From the NCBI GenBank assembly GCA_003215635.1, contig QCKC01000016.1:1-32249 (forward strand): a DNA stretch of 32,249 nt. The letters are read 5' to 3'. The stretch is from Prochlorococcus sp. AG-409-J19. Lineage in GTDB: Bacteria > Cyanobacteriota > Cyanobacteriia > PCC-6307 > Cyanobiaceae. Below, in pieces: positions 14,181 to 23,316 of the stretch. Within the stretch, counting starts at the first letter, position 1. Each line of letters opens with the position of its first letter. A program made the position numbers and the translations under genes. A model generated the notes under the pieces. That model searched no databases, was not told the origin of the DNA, and saw nothing but the letters and a program-made list of their open reading frames with translations.

Positions 14181-14908
14181 TTGTCTTTGCTTTGGCGGAG
14201 TGCAGCTAGTTCATCTTCATTCTTTGCGCGAATAAAGAGATTGCTTGATTTCTCTTCAGCGATATTTGTTGGGAGTGTGATTTGACCTTTCCCTCTTATA
14301 TCCATTACATGATTTAGCCGGTTTTTGATGATTGGATCATTGGGGAGCAGGCTATGCGCCCATTTAAGATTTTGCTCTGTGTATTCGTGGGCACAGTAAA
14401 CAAGAGTATTTGAAGGAAGTGAAGATAAAATTCTCAAAGATTTGTACATATCTTTTGCTGAGCCTTCGAATAATCGCCCACAACCTCCCGCAAAAAGAGT
14501 ATCGCCAGAAAAAAGTATTGGAGGAATATCCTTCCCTTTATTTGATGGTAGAAAATACGCAATATGATTTTTTGTATGACCAGAAACCTCAAGTACTTTT
14601 AACTCCTGTTCTAGTAGAAATAACTGGTCCCCATCTTTGCAGGAGATTGTTTGGAATGGGATCCTGAGCAGATCCTTTTCTGATGCAATTACTTCAGCTT
14701 TGGGCCACTTTTTAAGCAATCCTTCTGTTCCATCAATATGGTCGGAATGATGATGTGTTTGCAGGATTGCGACAAGATCTAGACCTCGAGTTTTAATCCA
14801 TTCCTCTACTGGCTCTGTTTCCCCTGGGTCAACAACGACTGCCTTTTGGTCGAGGGTCCAGACCCAAATTATATTGTCTTTGAAAATTGGGATGGGATGT
14901 ATTTTCAG
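14171..14908 (-). CDS. gloB: Hydroxyacylglutathione hydrolase (glyoxalase II)
   Basis: Hydrolyses S-lactoylglutathione to lactate and glutathione, the second step of methylglyoxal detoxification; metallo-beta-lactamase fold with a binuclear metal site. The frame begins after a TAG at 14933 and contains no in-frame ATG, GTG or TTG before the conserved KIHPIPIFKDNIIWVW segment. A CTG at 14906-14908 sits exactly where homologues have Met, giving 245 residues. The metal motif THHHSDHIDG is complete, followed by EVSGHTKNHIAYFL, FSGDTLFAGGCGR and CAHEYTEQNL near the C-terminus. The first conventional start (TTG at 14719) would remove the THHHSDH motif and is rejected. Divergent from hisG with a 70-base gap. 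Confidence 0.9.
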   Translation of the reverse strand: MKIHPIPIFKDNIIWVWTLDQKAVVVDPGETEPVEEWIKTRGLDLVAILQTHHHSDHIDGTEGLLKKWPKAEVIASEKDLLRIPFQTISCKDGDQLFLLEQELKVLEVSGHTKNHIAYFLPSNKGKDIPPILFSGDTLFAGGCGRLFEGSAKDMYKSLRILSSLPSNTLVYCAHEYTEQNLKWAHSLLPNDPIIKNRLNHVMDIRGKGQITLPTNIAEEKSSNLFIRAKNEDELAALRQSKDNWN

Positions 14909-14978
14909 AGTCTTATTGTTGTTGTAGTTAGTCTAAGGGTCTTTGGGATCGTTAGAGTCCTAATTGATAAATGCTCCC

Positions 14979-15629
14979 ATGATCACTGTTGCCCTGCCAA
15001 AAGGCGCCTTGCTTAAAGAATCTGTTTCTCGCTTTTTAGGCGCTGGTTTTGATTTCTCAGATGTTCTCGCTCCAGATAATCGTCAATTAATGGTGTCTTC
15101 CAAATGTGGGAGAGCTAGGGCTCTATTGGTTAGAAATGGTGATGTTCCTGTCTATGTGGCCTATGGACAGGCTCAGTTGGGAGTTGTTGGTTATGACGTT
15201 TTGAAAGAGCATCAGATGCCTGTGGCACAGTTGGTTGATCTTGGTTTTGGCGGCTGTAGAATGTCTGTTGCTGTTAAATCAAGCAGTTCTTATCAATCTG
15301 CGGCAGAATTGCCACCTCATTGTCGAGTTGCAAGCAAATTCACTCATTGTTCGAGAGAATTCTTTGACAAGCTAGATCTTCCGGTTGAACTTGTACATCT
15401 AACTGGTTCAGTTGAATTAGGTCCAATTACTGGTGTCGCAGAGGCTATTGTGGATCTTGTTGCAACAGGAAGAACACTTAAAGAAAATGGTTTGGTCGCT
15501 ATCGAAGACTTGTTTTATTCAACAGCTCGATTAATTGGCCATCCTCTTTCGTTAAGGCTTGATAGAGGGGAGCTTCAATTAATTCTTGATTCAATGAGCG
15601 AGAAAGCAAATCTTCAGAATTCTCTTTGA
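14979..15629 (+). CDS. hisG: ATP phosphoribosyltransferase, short form
   Basis: First enzyme of histidine biosynthesis, joining ATP and PRPP. The 216 residues from ATG 14979 ([16 protein letters not shown]) are the length of the short-form enzyme, which lacks the C-terminal regulatory domain and works with HisZ. HisZ is not in this window. The PRPP-binding segment [17 protein letters not shown] is present. A TTG at 14964 would add five residues and is less likely. The stop overlaps the start of the ABC transporter by one base (TGATG), a coupling without obvious metabolic logic. hisIE lies elsewhere in the window (30169-30846). Confidence 0.95.
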   Translation: MITVALPKGALLKESVSRFLGAGFDFSDVLAPDNRQLMVSSKCGRARALLVRNGDVPVYVAYGQAQLGVVGYDVLKEHQMPVAQLVDLGFGGCRMSVAVKSSSSYQSAAELPPHCRVASKFTHCSREFFDKLDLPVELVHLTGSVELGPITGVAEAIVDLVATGRTLKENGLVAIEDLFYSTARLIGHPLSLRLDRGELQLILDSMSEKANLQNSL

Positions 15630-17416
15630 TGACCTTTTCTAGTGACTTCAAGAGGATTGGCCATCTAGGCCGTTACTTAAAAAAGGATCGAAAGCGTCTA
15701 TTTGTTGTCCTTACAATATTGATACCAGTTTCTCTTGCTGGTGCAATACAACCATTATTAGTTGGAGAATCAATTAGTATTTTAAGAGGAGAATCAAATA
15801 ACTTATTCTTAACTTCTTTGCCTTTATCAGAAGCAATAAGATTTCTCATAGGATTGTTACTTATATCTGTAGTTTTAAGATTAGGCCTTCAGGGTTATCA
15901 AACTTATAATATTCAGGCGGTTGGACAACGTTTGACAGCAAGAATTCGAGATGATCTTTTTAAACATTCTTTATCACTCTCGTTGAGATTTCATGACAGG
16001 ATGCCAGTTGGAAAATTACTAACAAGACTTACAAGTGATGTAGATGCCCTTTCAGAAGTTTTTGGTAGCGGTGCAGTTGGAGTACTAGCTGATCTGGTAA
16101 GTCTTATTGTTATTGCAATCACAATGCTGATAATTGATCTGCGTCTTGGCCTTTTACTTTTGATAGGACAAATTCCGGTGATATTATTTATTCTTTGGCT
16201 ACAACGTAATTACCGCAGGGCTAATTATAGAGTTAGGGAGGAATTATCTCAATTAAATGCTGATTTTCAGGAAAATCTTCAAGGAATAGAAGTTGTAAAG
16301 ATGTTTCGGCGTGAAAATATTAATGGAATGAAATTTAATAAGACTAGCCAAGCTTATAGAAATGCAGTTAATGGAACAATCTTTTTTGATAGCAGTATTT
16401 CTGCATTTATTGAGTGGGTTTCATTAGCAGCCGTCTCACTGGTTCTTGCTTTAGGAGGTTTGATGGTGGCAGGTAAATCTATGAATTTAGGCACTCTAAC
16501 AACTTTTATTTTGTACTCTCAACGTTTATTTGAACCTCTCAGGCAACTTGCTGAACGTTTTACTCAGATTCAAGGGGGATTGACCGCAGTAGAAAGAATC
16601 GGAGAGTTATTGGAACAACCTTTAGAAATTAAAGATTTTAAAATATCAAATTACTCTTCCGATGCAAATATACCTGCTTTAGGTGAAGTAGTTTTTGATG
16701 ATGTTACTTTCTCATATCGACAAGATGAGCCTATTGTTCGGGATTTTAGTATAAAAATTAAACCTGGAGAACATGTGGCTTTGGTTGGCCCCACTGGATC
16801 TGGCAAGACAACTCTGATTAGACTTCTTTGTAGACTTTATGAGCCTCAGAGAGGCAAAATCTTTCTTGATGGGAGGGATATTAAAGAAATACCTTTTTCT
16901 CTTTTAAGGAAACAGTTGGGTGTTGTCCTGCAAGATACTTTTCTATTTAGCGGAAATGTTGCAGACAATCTTCGTTTAGATTCAACTGTCAGCGATGCGC
17001 GATTAAAAGAAATATGTAGAGATCTTGGGCTGGAACCACTTTTGAAAAGACTTCCTAATGGTTTGTCCACAGAATTAAGAGAAAGAGGAGGTAATCTCTC
17101 CTCTGGGGAAAGGCAGTTGCTGGCGGTAGCAAGAGTGGCAATACGCAATCCAAATGTTCTTGTTATGGATGAAGCAACAGCTTTTATGGATCCTTCTACC
17201 GAAGCCACTCTTCAGCGTGATCTAGCTAGGTTGCTTGAGCGGCGAACGGCTTTAGTGATTGCCCATCGCCTTGCGACTGTTGAAGCCGCAGATCGAATAT
17301 TGGTTTTGAAAAGGGGCAAGCTTGTTGAGCAAGGTACCCACGATGAATTGCTTGCTATGAATGGTCTTTATGCTGGTTTGGCGGAGTTGCAAAAAAATGG
17401 TTTAGCAAAACTTTGA
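15629..17416 (+). CDS. ABC transporter half-molecule, MsbA/LmrA-type exporter
   Basis: A 595-residue fusion of a six-helix membrane domain and an ATP-binding domain; two copies would make an exporter for lipids, peptides or drugs (substrate unknown). The membrane region occupies about residues 1-320, with hydrophobic segments such as LFVVLTILIPVSLAGAI and LVSLIVIAITMLIIDLRLGL. The ATPase domain (about 350-595) shows Walker A GPTGSGKTTL near 387, signature LSSGERQLL near 490, Walker B VLVMDEAT near 510 and the H-loop LVIAHRLAT. The start is ATG 15629, overlapping the hisG stop. The family is clear, the cargo is not. Confidence 0.93.
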   Translation: MTFSSDFKRIGHLGRYLKKDRKRLFVVLTILIPVSLAGAIQPLLVGESISILRGESNNLFLTSLPLSEAIRFLIGLLLISVVLRLGLQGYQTYNIQAVGQRLTARIRDDLFKHSLSLSLRFHDRMPVGKLLTRLTSDVDALSEVFGSGAVGVLADLVSLIVIAITMLIIDLRLGLLLLIGQIPVILFILWLQRNYRRANYRVREELSQLNADFQENLQGIEVVKMFRRENINGMKFNKTSQAYRNAVNGTIFFDSSISAFIEWVSLAAVSLVLALGGLMVAGKSMNLGTLTTFILYSQRLFEPLRQLAERFTQIQGGLTAVERIGELLEQPLEIKDFKISNYSSDANIPALGEVVFDDVTFSYRQDEPIVRDFSIKIKPGEHVALVGPTGSGKTTLIRLLCRLYEPQRGKIFLDGRDIKEIPFSLLRKQLGVVLQDTFLFSGNVADNLRLDSTVSDARLKEICRDLGLEPLLKRLPNGLSTELRERGGNLSSGERQLLAVARVAIRNPNVLVMDEATAFMDPSTEATLQRDLARLLERRTALVIAHRLATVEAADRILVLKRGKLVEQGTHDELLAMNGLYAGLAELQKNGLAKL

Positions 17417-17462
17417 GCGAACATTCACCTTTAGGTGACTTGGTGATGCAATATTAATTTAG

Positions 17463-17981
17463 TTGGGCATAAAGGGTGTGATCAGCTCTTGCTCTCTTAC
17501 AAGTGAATTGCTTTTGAGCTTCTATGGAAAGGGCGCTAAAGAGTGCCCTTCTCCTAATGAAAGGATAAAGCTCGTTTTTAGTAAGTCAAAACAGTTTGAC
17601 CTTATTGAATTGGAGCAATTACTTCAGTCTGTGGGGTGGAGTCGAAGACCTTTAAGAAGAGTAAGAAGAGCATTAGATAATAGTTTATTGAAAGTGGGTC
17701 TATGGCGACATGATGAAAAATTCCCGCGTTTAGTTGGTTTTGCTCGTTGCACTGGCGATGGGGTCTTAGAGGCTACTGTTTGGGATGTTGCCGTTCATCC
17801 TGTTTACCAAGGTTATGGATTAGGGAAAGAGCTAATGGTCTATGTCATGGATTCTCTTTCGACAATGAATATTGAAAGAGTTACATTGTTTGCTGATCCA
17901 GGCGTTATTTCTTTCTATAAACGTCAGGGATGGGAGCTTGAACCTAATGGAAGACGTTGTTCTTTTTGGTATGCTAATTAG
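17463..17981 (+). CDS. GNAT family N-acetyltransferase (chloroplast NSI-like)
   Basis: Transfers acetyl from acetyl-CoA to an amine; targets unknown. Of up to 172 residues, the core LVGFARCTGDGVLEATVWDV and HPVYQGYGLGKELMVYVMD carries the Q/R-x-x-G-x-G/A acetyl-CoA loop (QGYGLG). The C-terminal VTLFADPGVISFYKRQGWEL is the usual final beta-alpha unit. The segment LEQLLQSVGWSRRP followed by a Leu/Arg-rich helix resembles the plastid acetyltransferases NSI/GNAT2. The start is uncertain: TTG 17463 or GTG 17478, no ATG in place. It follows the ABC transporter by 46 bases and is convergent with the glycosyltransferase (1-base gap). Confidence 0.87.
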   Translation: MGIKGVISSCSLTSELLLSFYGKGAKECPSPNERIKLVFSKSKQFDLIELEQLLQSVGWSRRPLRRVRRALDNSLLKVGLWRHDEKFPRLVGFARCTGDGVLEATVWDVAVHPVYQGYGLGKELMVYVMDSLSTMNIERVTLFADPGVISFYKRQGWELEPNGRRCSFWYAN

Positions 17982-17982
17982 G

Positions 17983-18684
17983 TTAAAATTGTTGGTAATA
18001 ATCTTCTAATAGATCTTGTGTGTTTTCTCCTCTCTTCCAGCGGTGACGTAATTTAGCATTTATCAATGCTTGTTTAATGACACTCCTGTTTTTCCATCTG
18101 CGAGAGTTGGTGTAGATATTTATATTGAGATTCTGAAAAGTGGTTATTGTTGATAGACGTTGACCGAATTCCAGATCTTCCATTAAATGTAATGGTGCGT
18201 ATCCTCCTATCTTATTGTATAGTGACCTTCGTATAAAAACCCCTTGATCTCCATACGGTTTTTTAAGCAAGTTACTTCTTAGATTTACAGCAATTTCAAG
18301 TATTCGAAATCCTTTTCCCTCGATTTTTAGATTAAAGAACCAAGCAAAAAGAGAATTTTTGGGATCACTAATTATTTGAGTTAACTTTTTAGCCCAGTCT
18401 TTTGATAATCTGCTGTCGGCATGAATAAAAAGTATCCATTCTCCTTTTGCCACTTCCCCACCAGATCTTAACTGTGCCCCTCTATTTCCCTTCTTGTAAG
18501 TAATAACTTTTGCCCCTGCCAGCTTCGCTACAGATATTGTTTTGTCAGAACTCCCGCCATCAATAACAATTACTTCTATTGACTTTTTCCAGCGTTGAAG
18601 ATCCGAAAGTAATAGGGGTAATCTTCCTGCTTCATTAAGGCAAGGAATAACCACACTAAGTTGTGTATTTTTTATGCTTGCCAT
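17983..18684 (-). CDS. Family 2 glycosyltransferase, arsenosugar-associated type (TIGR04283-like)
   Basis: GT-A fold glycosyltransferase of 233 residues. The N-terminus LSVVIPCLNEAGRLPLLL and VIVIDGGSSDKTISVA form the nucleotide-sugar site, GEWILFIHADSRL carries the metal-binding acidic pair, and HLMEDLEFGQRL carries the likely catalytic acidic residues. No membrane segments are evident. Together with the overlapping upstream gene it forms the pair often annotated as arsenosugar biosynthesis glycosyltransferases (TIGR04283 and TIGR04282). That link rests on genomic association in the family descriptions and not on anything in this window, where no arsM or other arsenic gene appears. Confidence 0.88.
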   Translation of the reverse strand: MASIKNTQLSVVIPCLNEAGRLPLLLSDLQRWKKSIEVIVIDGGSSDKTISVAKLAGAKVITYKKGNRGAQLRSGGEVAKGEWILFIHADSRLSKDWAKKLTQIISDPKNSLFAWFFNLKIEGKGFRILEIAVNLRSNLLKKPYGDQGVFIRRSLYNKIGGYAPLHLMEDLEFGQRLSTITTFQNLNINIYTNSRRWKNRSVIKQALINAKLRHRWKRGENTQDLLEDYYQQF

Positions 18685-19367
18685 CTATATAAATCCTTCT
18701 CAATGTCAATGTCATTCTGCTCGTGAAGTAGTGAGTATGAAATATTTCTAGCTGATGCTTTCAGAATGGTCTCTGATAAAACTTCCTTTGACCCCCAGTT
18801 AATTCCACAGAAAGGCCATTTAACCAACGGTTTTAATAATTTTTTGTTCATACCTAGTAGCCAGTAACCTCCGTCAAGTGAAGGACCTATGATGATATCT
18901 TTCTTTTTTAATGCGTGAAGTGCTATTTGAAGATCTCTTTTGCATAAAGAAGGCAAATCAGAACCAATAATAATAATAGGAGAAATATTATTATTCGATA
19001 TCTTCGATCGGTTTTGAGCAATCTGAAATTGCCTTTTCATTCGCAAACCCAGTGCACCGTGGCCTTGATCCTCAACTAGTTGTAATCCAAAGTGATATGC
19101 CCATCTTTTTCGAGCATTTGGACCTATCCCGCTTAACGCCACTTGGACAGTTACCAGTCCTGTCTCTTCCAACTCTTTTGCAACAGCAAGAGTATGAATG
19201 GTCAGCTTCTTTTGGATTGAGGTTGCATAAACTGATCCTATTGAGGATGAAAGCCTTTTTTTGCAGCGTCCAATCGCTGGGATGCGTGTCATAACAATAA
19301 GAACAGGTTTTGGTGAAAATGGATTTTGATAGTGTTTCGGCTTCCTTTGGGATTTAAGATTTTTCAC
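18672..19367 (-). CDS. DUF2064/TIGR04282-family glycosyltransferase
   Basis: A nucleotidyl/glycosyltransferase-fold protein of 231 residues from a GTG at 19367; an internal ATG at VMTRIPAIGRCKKRL is an alternative that would keep the core motif. Conserved blocks are LIVMTRIPAIGRCKKRLS (nucleotide binding), IIIGSDLPSLCKRDLQ and IIGPSLDGGYWLLGMNK, typical of DUF2064 proteins. The 3' end overlaps the family 2 glycosyltransferase by 13 bases, implying translational coupling and joint function. A run of AAT/ATT codons near 18970-18990 gives an Asn/Ile-rich insertion. Confidence 0.87.
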   Translation of the reverse strand: MKNLKSQRKPKHYQNPFSPKPVLIVMTRIPAIGRCKKRLSSSIGSVYATSIQKKLTIHTLAVAKELEETGLVTVQVALSGIGPNARKRWAYHFGLQLVEDQGHGALGLRMKRQFQIAQNRSKISNNNISPIIIIGSDLPSLCKRDLQIALHALKKKDIIIGPSLDGGYWLLGMNKKLLKPLVKWPFCGINWGSKEVLSETILKASARNISYSLLHEQNDIDIEKDLYRWQA

Positions 19368-19555
19368 CTTTAAGTAACTCTTCGTTGCAGCTCTAACTTC
19401 ATCATGATCCTATTCTCAGATGCCCTCTCTCTCTCAAGTCTTCATCTGTCCTGAAGAATTTGAGGAGAGCAGTGGGCTGTAAAAGCTTTATTGAGAAAGT
19501 CAGCATCTAATTAAAGAACAGCTGAATAGGAAATAACTGTCTAGATTCAGCCTCC

Positions 19556-20962
19556 ATGAGGAAAATGGATTTGGTCATAACGGCAAAGGACTTGTGGCAG
19601 AAGGTTCAGGAAGCCTTGCAGCACAGCCTTAGTAAACCAACTTTTGAGACTTGGATTCGTCCTGCCCGATGCATTGGTCTCCTAGAGGGTGAGATGACTT
19701 TGCTTGCGCCTAATACGTTTTCGAGTGATTGGCTGCGAAAGAATTATGTGCAGACAATAGAAGAGGTTGCTACTGAGATATATGGTCAAACTATTAAAGT
19801 CAATGTTGATGTAGAAGAATCCCAGCAAAAGGAAGTTTCAGGAACACACCCAGCTTCTCTATCTAAGGGAATAGAAAAAGAAGTCGTCCAGAATTCTGAT
19901 TCTTCATTGGTAACGCCTAGAAGAAGATCGCCTACTGGTCTGAATAATCGATATACATTTAGTCGTTTTGTCGTTGGTCCTAATAGTCGCATGGCACATG
20001 CCGCAGCTTTGGCAGTAGCAGAATCCCCTGGACGAGAATTTAATCCGTTATTTATATGTGGAGGAGTTGGTTTAGGAAAAACACATTTAATGCAAGCTAT
20101 AGGTAATTATCGGCTTGAAATTGACTCTGAAGCAAAGGTTGCATACGTATCGACTGAGACTTTTACTAATGATTTGATAATGGCTATTAGGAAAGACAGT
20201 ATGCAGACATTCCGTGATAGATATAGAGCCGCAGATTTGATCTTGGTTGATGATATTCAGTTTATTGAAGGTAAAGAATATACTCAGGAAGAATTTTTCC
20301 ATACTTTTAATGCGCTCCATGAGGCAGGTAGACAGATTGTTATTGCAAGTGATCGTCCGCCAAGTCAGATCCCAAGATTGCAAGAACGATTAATTTCTAG
20401 ATTTTCTATGGGCCTTATTGCGGATATTCAAGCCCCTGACTTGGAAACACGCATGGCAATTTTGCAAAAGAAAGCTGAGCAGGAACGGATGAGATTACCT
20501 AGAGATTTGATTCATTTTATTGCAGGAAGATTTACATCTAATATTAGGGAACTTGAGGGAGCACTAACAAGAGCGGTTGCTTTTGCTTCTATTACTGGCC
20601 TCCCAATGACAGTTGATTCTGTTGCCCCTATGCTGGATCCGAATGGTCAAGGTGTTGAGGTTACACCTGAACAGGTTATAGAAAAAGTTTCTGAAGTTTT
20701 TCAGGTTAATATTGAGGAGATGAGAAGTAGTAGTAGAAGGCGACCAGTTAGTCAGGCCCGTCAAGTTGGTATGTATTTGATGCGTCAAGGTACAGATTTG
20801 AGTTTGCCTCGGATTGGAGAATCTTTTGGGGGAAAAGATCACACAACAGTTATGTATGCTATTGAACAAGTTGAGAAGAAGTTGTCCGCTGATCCTCAAC
20901 TAGCTAGTCAAGTACAAAGAGTTAAAGATCTACTTCAAATTGATTCCAGAAGTCGAAAATAA
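19556..20962 (+). CDS. dnaA: Chromosomal replication initiator DnaA
   Basis: AAA+ ATPase that binds DnaA boxes and opens the origin. The 468 residues have the usual four domains: an N-terminal interaction domain (1-85, [20 protein letters not shown]), a variable linker (86-130), an AAA+ domain (about 131-345) with Walker [12 protein letters not shown] near 168-178 and Walker [11 protein letters not shown] near 228-237, and a C-terminal DNA-binding domain with the signature [15 protein letters not shown]. The ATG at 19556 and an ATG three codons later are both possible. It is not next to dnaN here, and I saw no cluster of consensus DnaA boxes in the flanks. It is convergent with the GST gene (7-base gap). 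Confidence 0.98.
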   Translation: MRKMDLVITAKDLWQKVQEALQHSLSKPTFETWIRPARCIGLLEGEMTLLAPNTFSSDWLRKNYVQTIEEVATEIYGQTIKVNVDVEESQQKEVSGTHPASLSKGIEKEVVQNSDSSLVTPRRRSPTGLNNRYTFSRFVVGPNSRMAHAAALAVAESPGREFNPLFICGGVGLGKTHLMQAIGNYRLEIDSEAKVAYVSTETFTNDLIMAIRKDSMQTFRDRYRAADLILVDDIQFIEGKEYTQEEFFHTFNALHEAGRQIVIASDRPPSQIPRLQERLISRFSMGLIADIQAPDLETRMAILQKKAEQERMRLPRDLIHFIAGRFTSNIRELEGALTRAVAFASITGLPMTVDSVAPMLDPNGQGVEVTPEQVIEKVSEVFQVNIEEMRSSSRRRPVSQARQVGMYLMRQGTDLSLPRIGESFGGKDHTTVMYAIEQVEKKLSADPQLASQVQRVKDLLQIDSRSRK

Positions 20963-20969
20963 ATAATGA

Positions 20970-22214
20970 TTAAATAAAGTTTTTGGGATCTTGATCCAGG
21001 CGATGCATGGTTGGGATGGGATTAGATGATTCGGGACCATCAATTTCTGCTGTTTTTTCTAGAGCTTGTCGAAGAACTCTTGCTGATAACAGTGGCATGT
21101 CTCTTGGGACTGATATTCGATCTTTTAGATAACGAAGTCCGGCAGCGCTTCCTTCCACCGGTTTTGAGGCCTTTTTAAGAATTAAAAGGGTTAAGGCTGC
21201 TCGCAATGGTTGATCAAAATCAAAATTTGCCATTGGATTTAAACGTATCAGTTTTTTGTGATGTTTAATTACTCTATAAAGTGCTATCAACTCTGGATTT
21301 TGATTGTTTGGAGGGACCCAAGAAGTTTCTTGTTTTCCTAGCCCTTCTCCCGAATCAATCGTTTTAGCTATATATTTTTGTTTTGTTGTTGAATTTTCCC
21401 AGCAGCCTCCCATTTGAGGAGGTAGGTCATGAGAGTGTGTATGAAAATCACCTTGGGTACCTCTATAAACATCAAGTTTTTCCAGCGATTGAAACCAGCG
21501 GTCAATTGAAGGGTGAGCCTTCCTGATTTCGAAACCTTTGTAATAAGCTAAGGATGCATTCATCCTTTCTAAATAAGGGATGAAAACAACGTCAGAACTT
21601 CCAGGGATTGATTTTTCTGATTTATTAAAGGCTGGATCAAGCCATTTGGATTTGCAATCTTCAAGTCGTTTCCCCATCTCATGTGCAACTTGTTGAAAAT
21701 TATTTTTCAACTTTTCCTCTTGAGAACTTCTCATTCCAGGTGTGCAAAGCCAAAGGCACCATGCTCGGAAAATTCTTCTTTCGAGGTTTCGTAATGAAAT
21801 TGAAATAGGATCGTTTAATGATCGGCCTAATGGGCCATAAGCATTCTCTAAGGCGAGTAGAATATCGTCACTTTCATTTATTAAATATCCATTTAGTTCT
21901 ATTGCAGGAAGCATTCCTGAAGGCAATTTTTGTTTGTACCATGTTTCTTTGGTCCCATAACAATTCATAGTAACTTTCTCGACCTTGTAGGGAATCTGTT
22001 TTAATTCGAGCCAAAGCCATACCTTCTGACAGTATGGACACCAGGCATGGTTATCTCTAAATAAAGTTACTCTTACATCCTTTTCCTGTTTGTCAAAAAG
22101 ACGTAGCTTTGAATAAGAATTTGTGGGTCCATTGACCATATCAAAATCTTTTGGAGTAAACTCAGCTAATTCCTCCCAGTTAAGAGCTTCGATGTAGTTC
22201 ATTTCTTGTTTCAT
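20970..22214 (-). CDS. Glutathione S-transferase family protein with extended C-terminus
   Basis: 414 residues, about twice the size of a classical GST. A glutaredoxin/thioredoxin-like N-terminal domain is at about 47-130, with the redox motif CPYC at 59-62 (NHAWCPYCQKVWLWLE) and SGMLPAIELNG, where the cis-Pro and the GSH-binding ESDD segment follow. An alpha-helical GST C-domain runs to about 270, and a further 140-residue tail is unlike standard GSTs and Trp/His/Pro-containing (DLPPQMGGCW). It starts one base after the stop of the CaCA exchanger gene, so the two form an operon. It lies next to dnaA, as I recall for Prochlorococcus genomes. Substrate unknown. Confidence 0.87.
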   Translation of the reverse strand: MKQEMNYIEALNWEELAEFTPKDFDMVNGPTNSYSKLRLFDKQEKDVRVTLFRDNHAWCPYCQKVWLWLELKQIPYKVEKVTMNCYGTKETWYKQKLPSGMLPAIELNGYLINESDDILLALENAYGPLGRSLNDPISISLRNLERRIFRAWCLWLCTPGMRSSQEEKLKNNFQQVAHEMGKRLEDCKSKWLDPAFNKSEKSIPGSSDVVFIPYLERMNASLAYYKGFEIRKAHPSIDRWFQSLEKLDVYRGTQGDFHTHSHDLPPQMGGCWENSTTKQKYIAKTIDSGEGLGKQETSWVPPNNQNPELIALYRVIKHHKKLIRLNPMANFDFDQPLRAALTLLILKKASKPVEGSAAGLRYLKDRISVPRDMPLLSARVLRQALEKTAEIDGPESSNPIPTMHRLDQDPKNFI

Positions 22215-22215
22215 C

Positions 22216-23316
22216 TTAGAGTGCGCTTCTTTTTTTGTTTTGTGAGTTCCAAAATAAAACTGTCTTCACTATTATTATAGTAATTGCCGTAGGAAGAATA
22301 AAAGAGATAATTAACAAATGAAATTCATCCTGCCAGGATGGAACTGTTTTTGGAATTAATTGTTCTATTAAATAGCAAATATATAGTCCTAGAAGCATCC
22401 CTCCTTCTAATCTACTTATACGTCCCTTGGTCCAAAAGATAGGCAAGCAAGCAAGAGTTGTTAATACCATTATTGGTAAGTCTCTATTAATTAGGATCTC
22501 TTCAACTTGAAGCCCTTTGTCTCCTGTGAATACAGCACAGCTCGCAAGTACTAGCAATTGATTTAATAAACTACTTCCAACTACATTCCCGATTGCCAGG
22601 TCTGTTCTTCCTTTTAGAGCTGCAACTAAAGAAGTGATAAGTTCTGGCATTGAGGTGCCGGCTGAAACTATCGTAAGTCCGATAATTGCCTCATTGACTC
22701 CTAATAAACTCGCAGAAGTACTCGCACCTGATACAAGTAATTTTGAGCCCAAGTTCAGTAACAAGATTCCAAATAATAGTCCTGAAAAGGCTTTAATCCA
22801 TGTTCCGTTAGTTGTCTGGATCTTTATCTCTGGTTCGGCTTCTTCTACCCCCTCAGGCTGTTCTCTGGCAGTACGAATTTCCCAAACGGTATTAATTACA
22901 AGGGCAATCAGCAGTGCAGTTCCTGATTGCCAGGTGACTTTTCCCGAAGATGCCATTCCCCATACAGAGGCAGAAACTGCTATTAGAAGAGGTACATCTC
23001 TTCTGACAAGTCTACTTTCTACTTTTAATGGCAGTACAAGTGCGCTACTGCCAAGGACTACCATCACATTGAAAATATTACTCCCGATAACATTGCTAAC
23101 TGCAAGAGCGTCAGAGCCTTTGACAACTGAGCTGATACTTACAAAAAGTTCTGGAGCACTTGTCCCCAGAGATACAACTGTTAGACCGATTACAAGCTGT
23201 GGGATTCCAAGAATCCAAGCAAGGGAAACGGAGCCTTGAACGAATAGCTCGCCCCCTCCAAATAATAGGGCTATCCCTACCAGCAGTTCAATTGCTGAGA
23301 GTAGGAATGTTGGCAT
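22216..23316 (-). CDS. CaCA family Na+(H+)/Ca2+ exchanger (YrbG-like)
   Basis: Integral membrane cation antiporter of 366 residues, probably exporting Ca2+ in exchange for Na+ or H+. It has the two inverted alpha-repeats that define the family: IGLTVVSLGTSAPELFVS near the N-terminus with SNVIGSNIFNVMVVLG, and IGLTIVSAGTSMPELITS in the second half with GNVVGSSLLNQLLVLA. Each GTSxPE acidic residue coordinates the ion. About ten hydrophobic segments are evident, separated by a hydrophilic central loop (ARE QPEGVEEAEPEIKI region, about 150-170). Ion specificity cannot be told from sequence. It is the first gene of an operon with the GST-like gene. Confidence 0.92.
   Translation of the reverse strand: MPTFLLSAIELLVGIALLFGGGELFVQGSVSLAWILGIPQLVIGLTVVSLGTSAPELFVSISSVVKGSDALAVSNVIGSNIFNVMVVLGSSALVLPLKVESRLVRRDVPLLIAVSASVWGMASSGKVTWQSGTALLIALVINTVWEIRTAREQPEGVEEAEPEIKIQTTNGTWIKAFSGLLFGILLLNLGSKLLVSGASTSASLLGVNEAIIGLTIVSAGTSMPELITSLVAALKGRTDLAIGNVVGSSLLNQLLVLASCAVFTGDKGLQVEEILINRDLPIMVLTTLACLPIFWTKGRISRLEGGMLLGLYICYLIEQLIPKTVPSWQDEFHLLIISFILPTAITIIIVKTVLFWNSQNKKRSAL

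Noticed and set aside
14171..14719. Short gloB starting at TTG 14719
   Set aside because: It would omit the THHHSDH metal-binding motif, which is present in the same frame upstream.
19368..19555. Replication origin next to dnaA
   Set aside because: No cluster of TTATCCACA-type boxes was seen in the 188 bases before dnaA; dnaN is not adjacent either.
22634..23239. 201-codon plus-strand frame opposite the CaCA exchanger gene
   Set aside because: Antisense to a clear membrane transporter with conserved alpha-repeats; its Ser/Thr/Ile-rich translation is what the complement of transmembrane codons gives.
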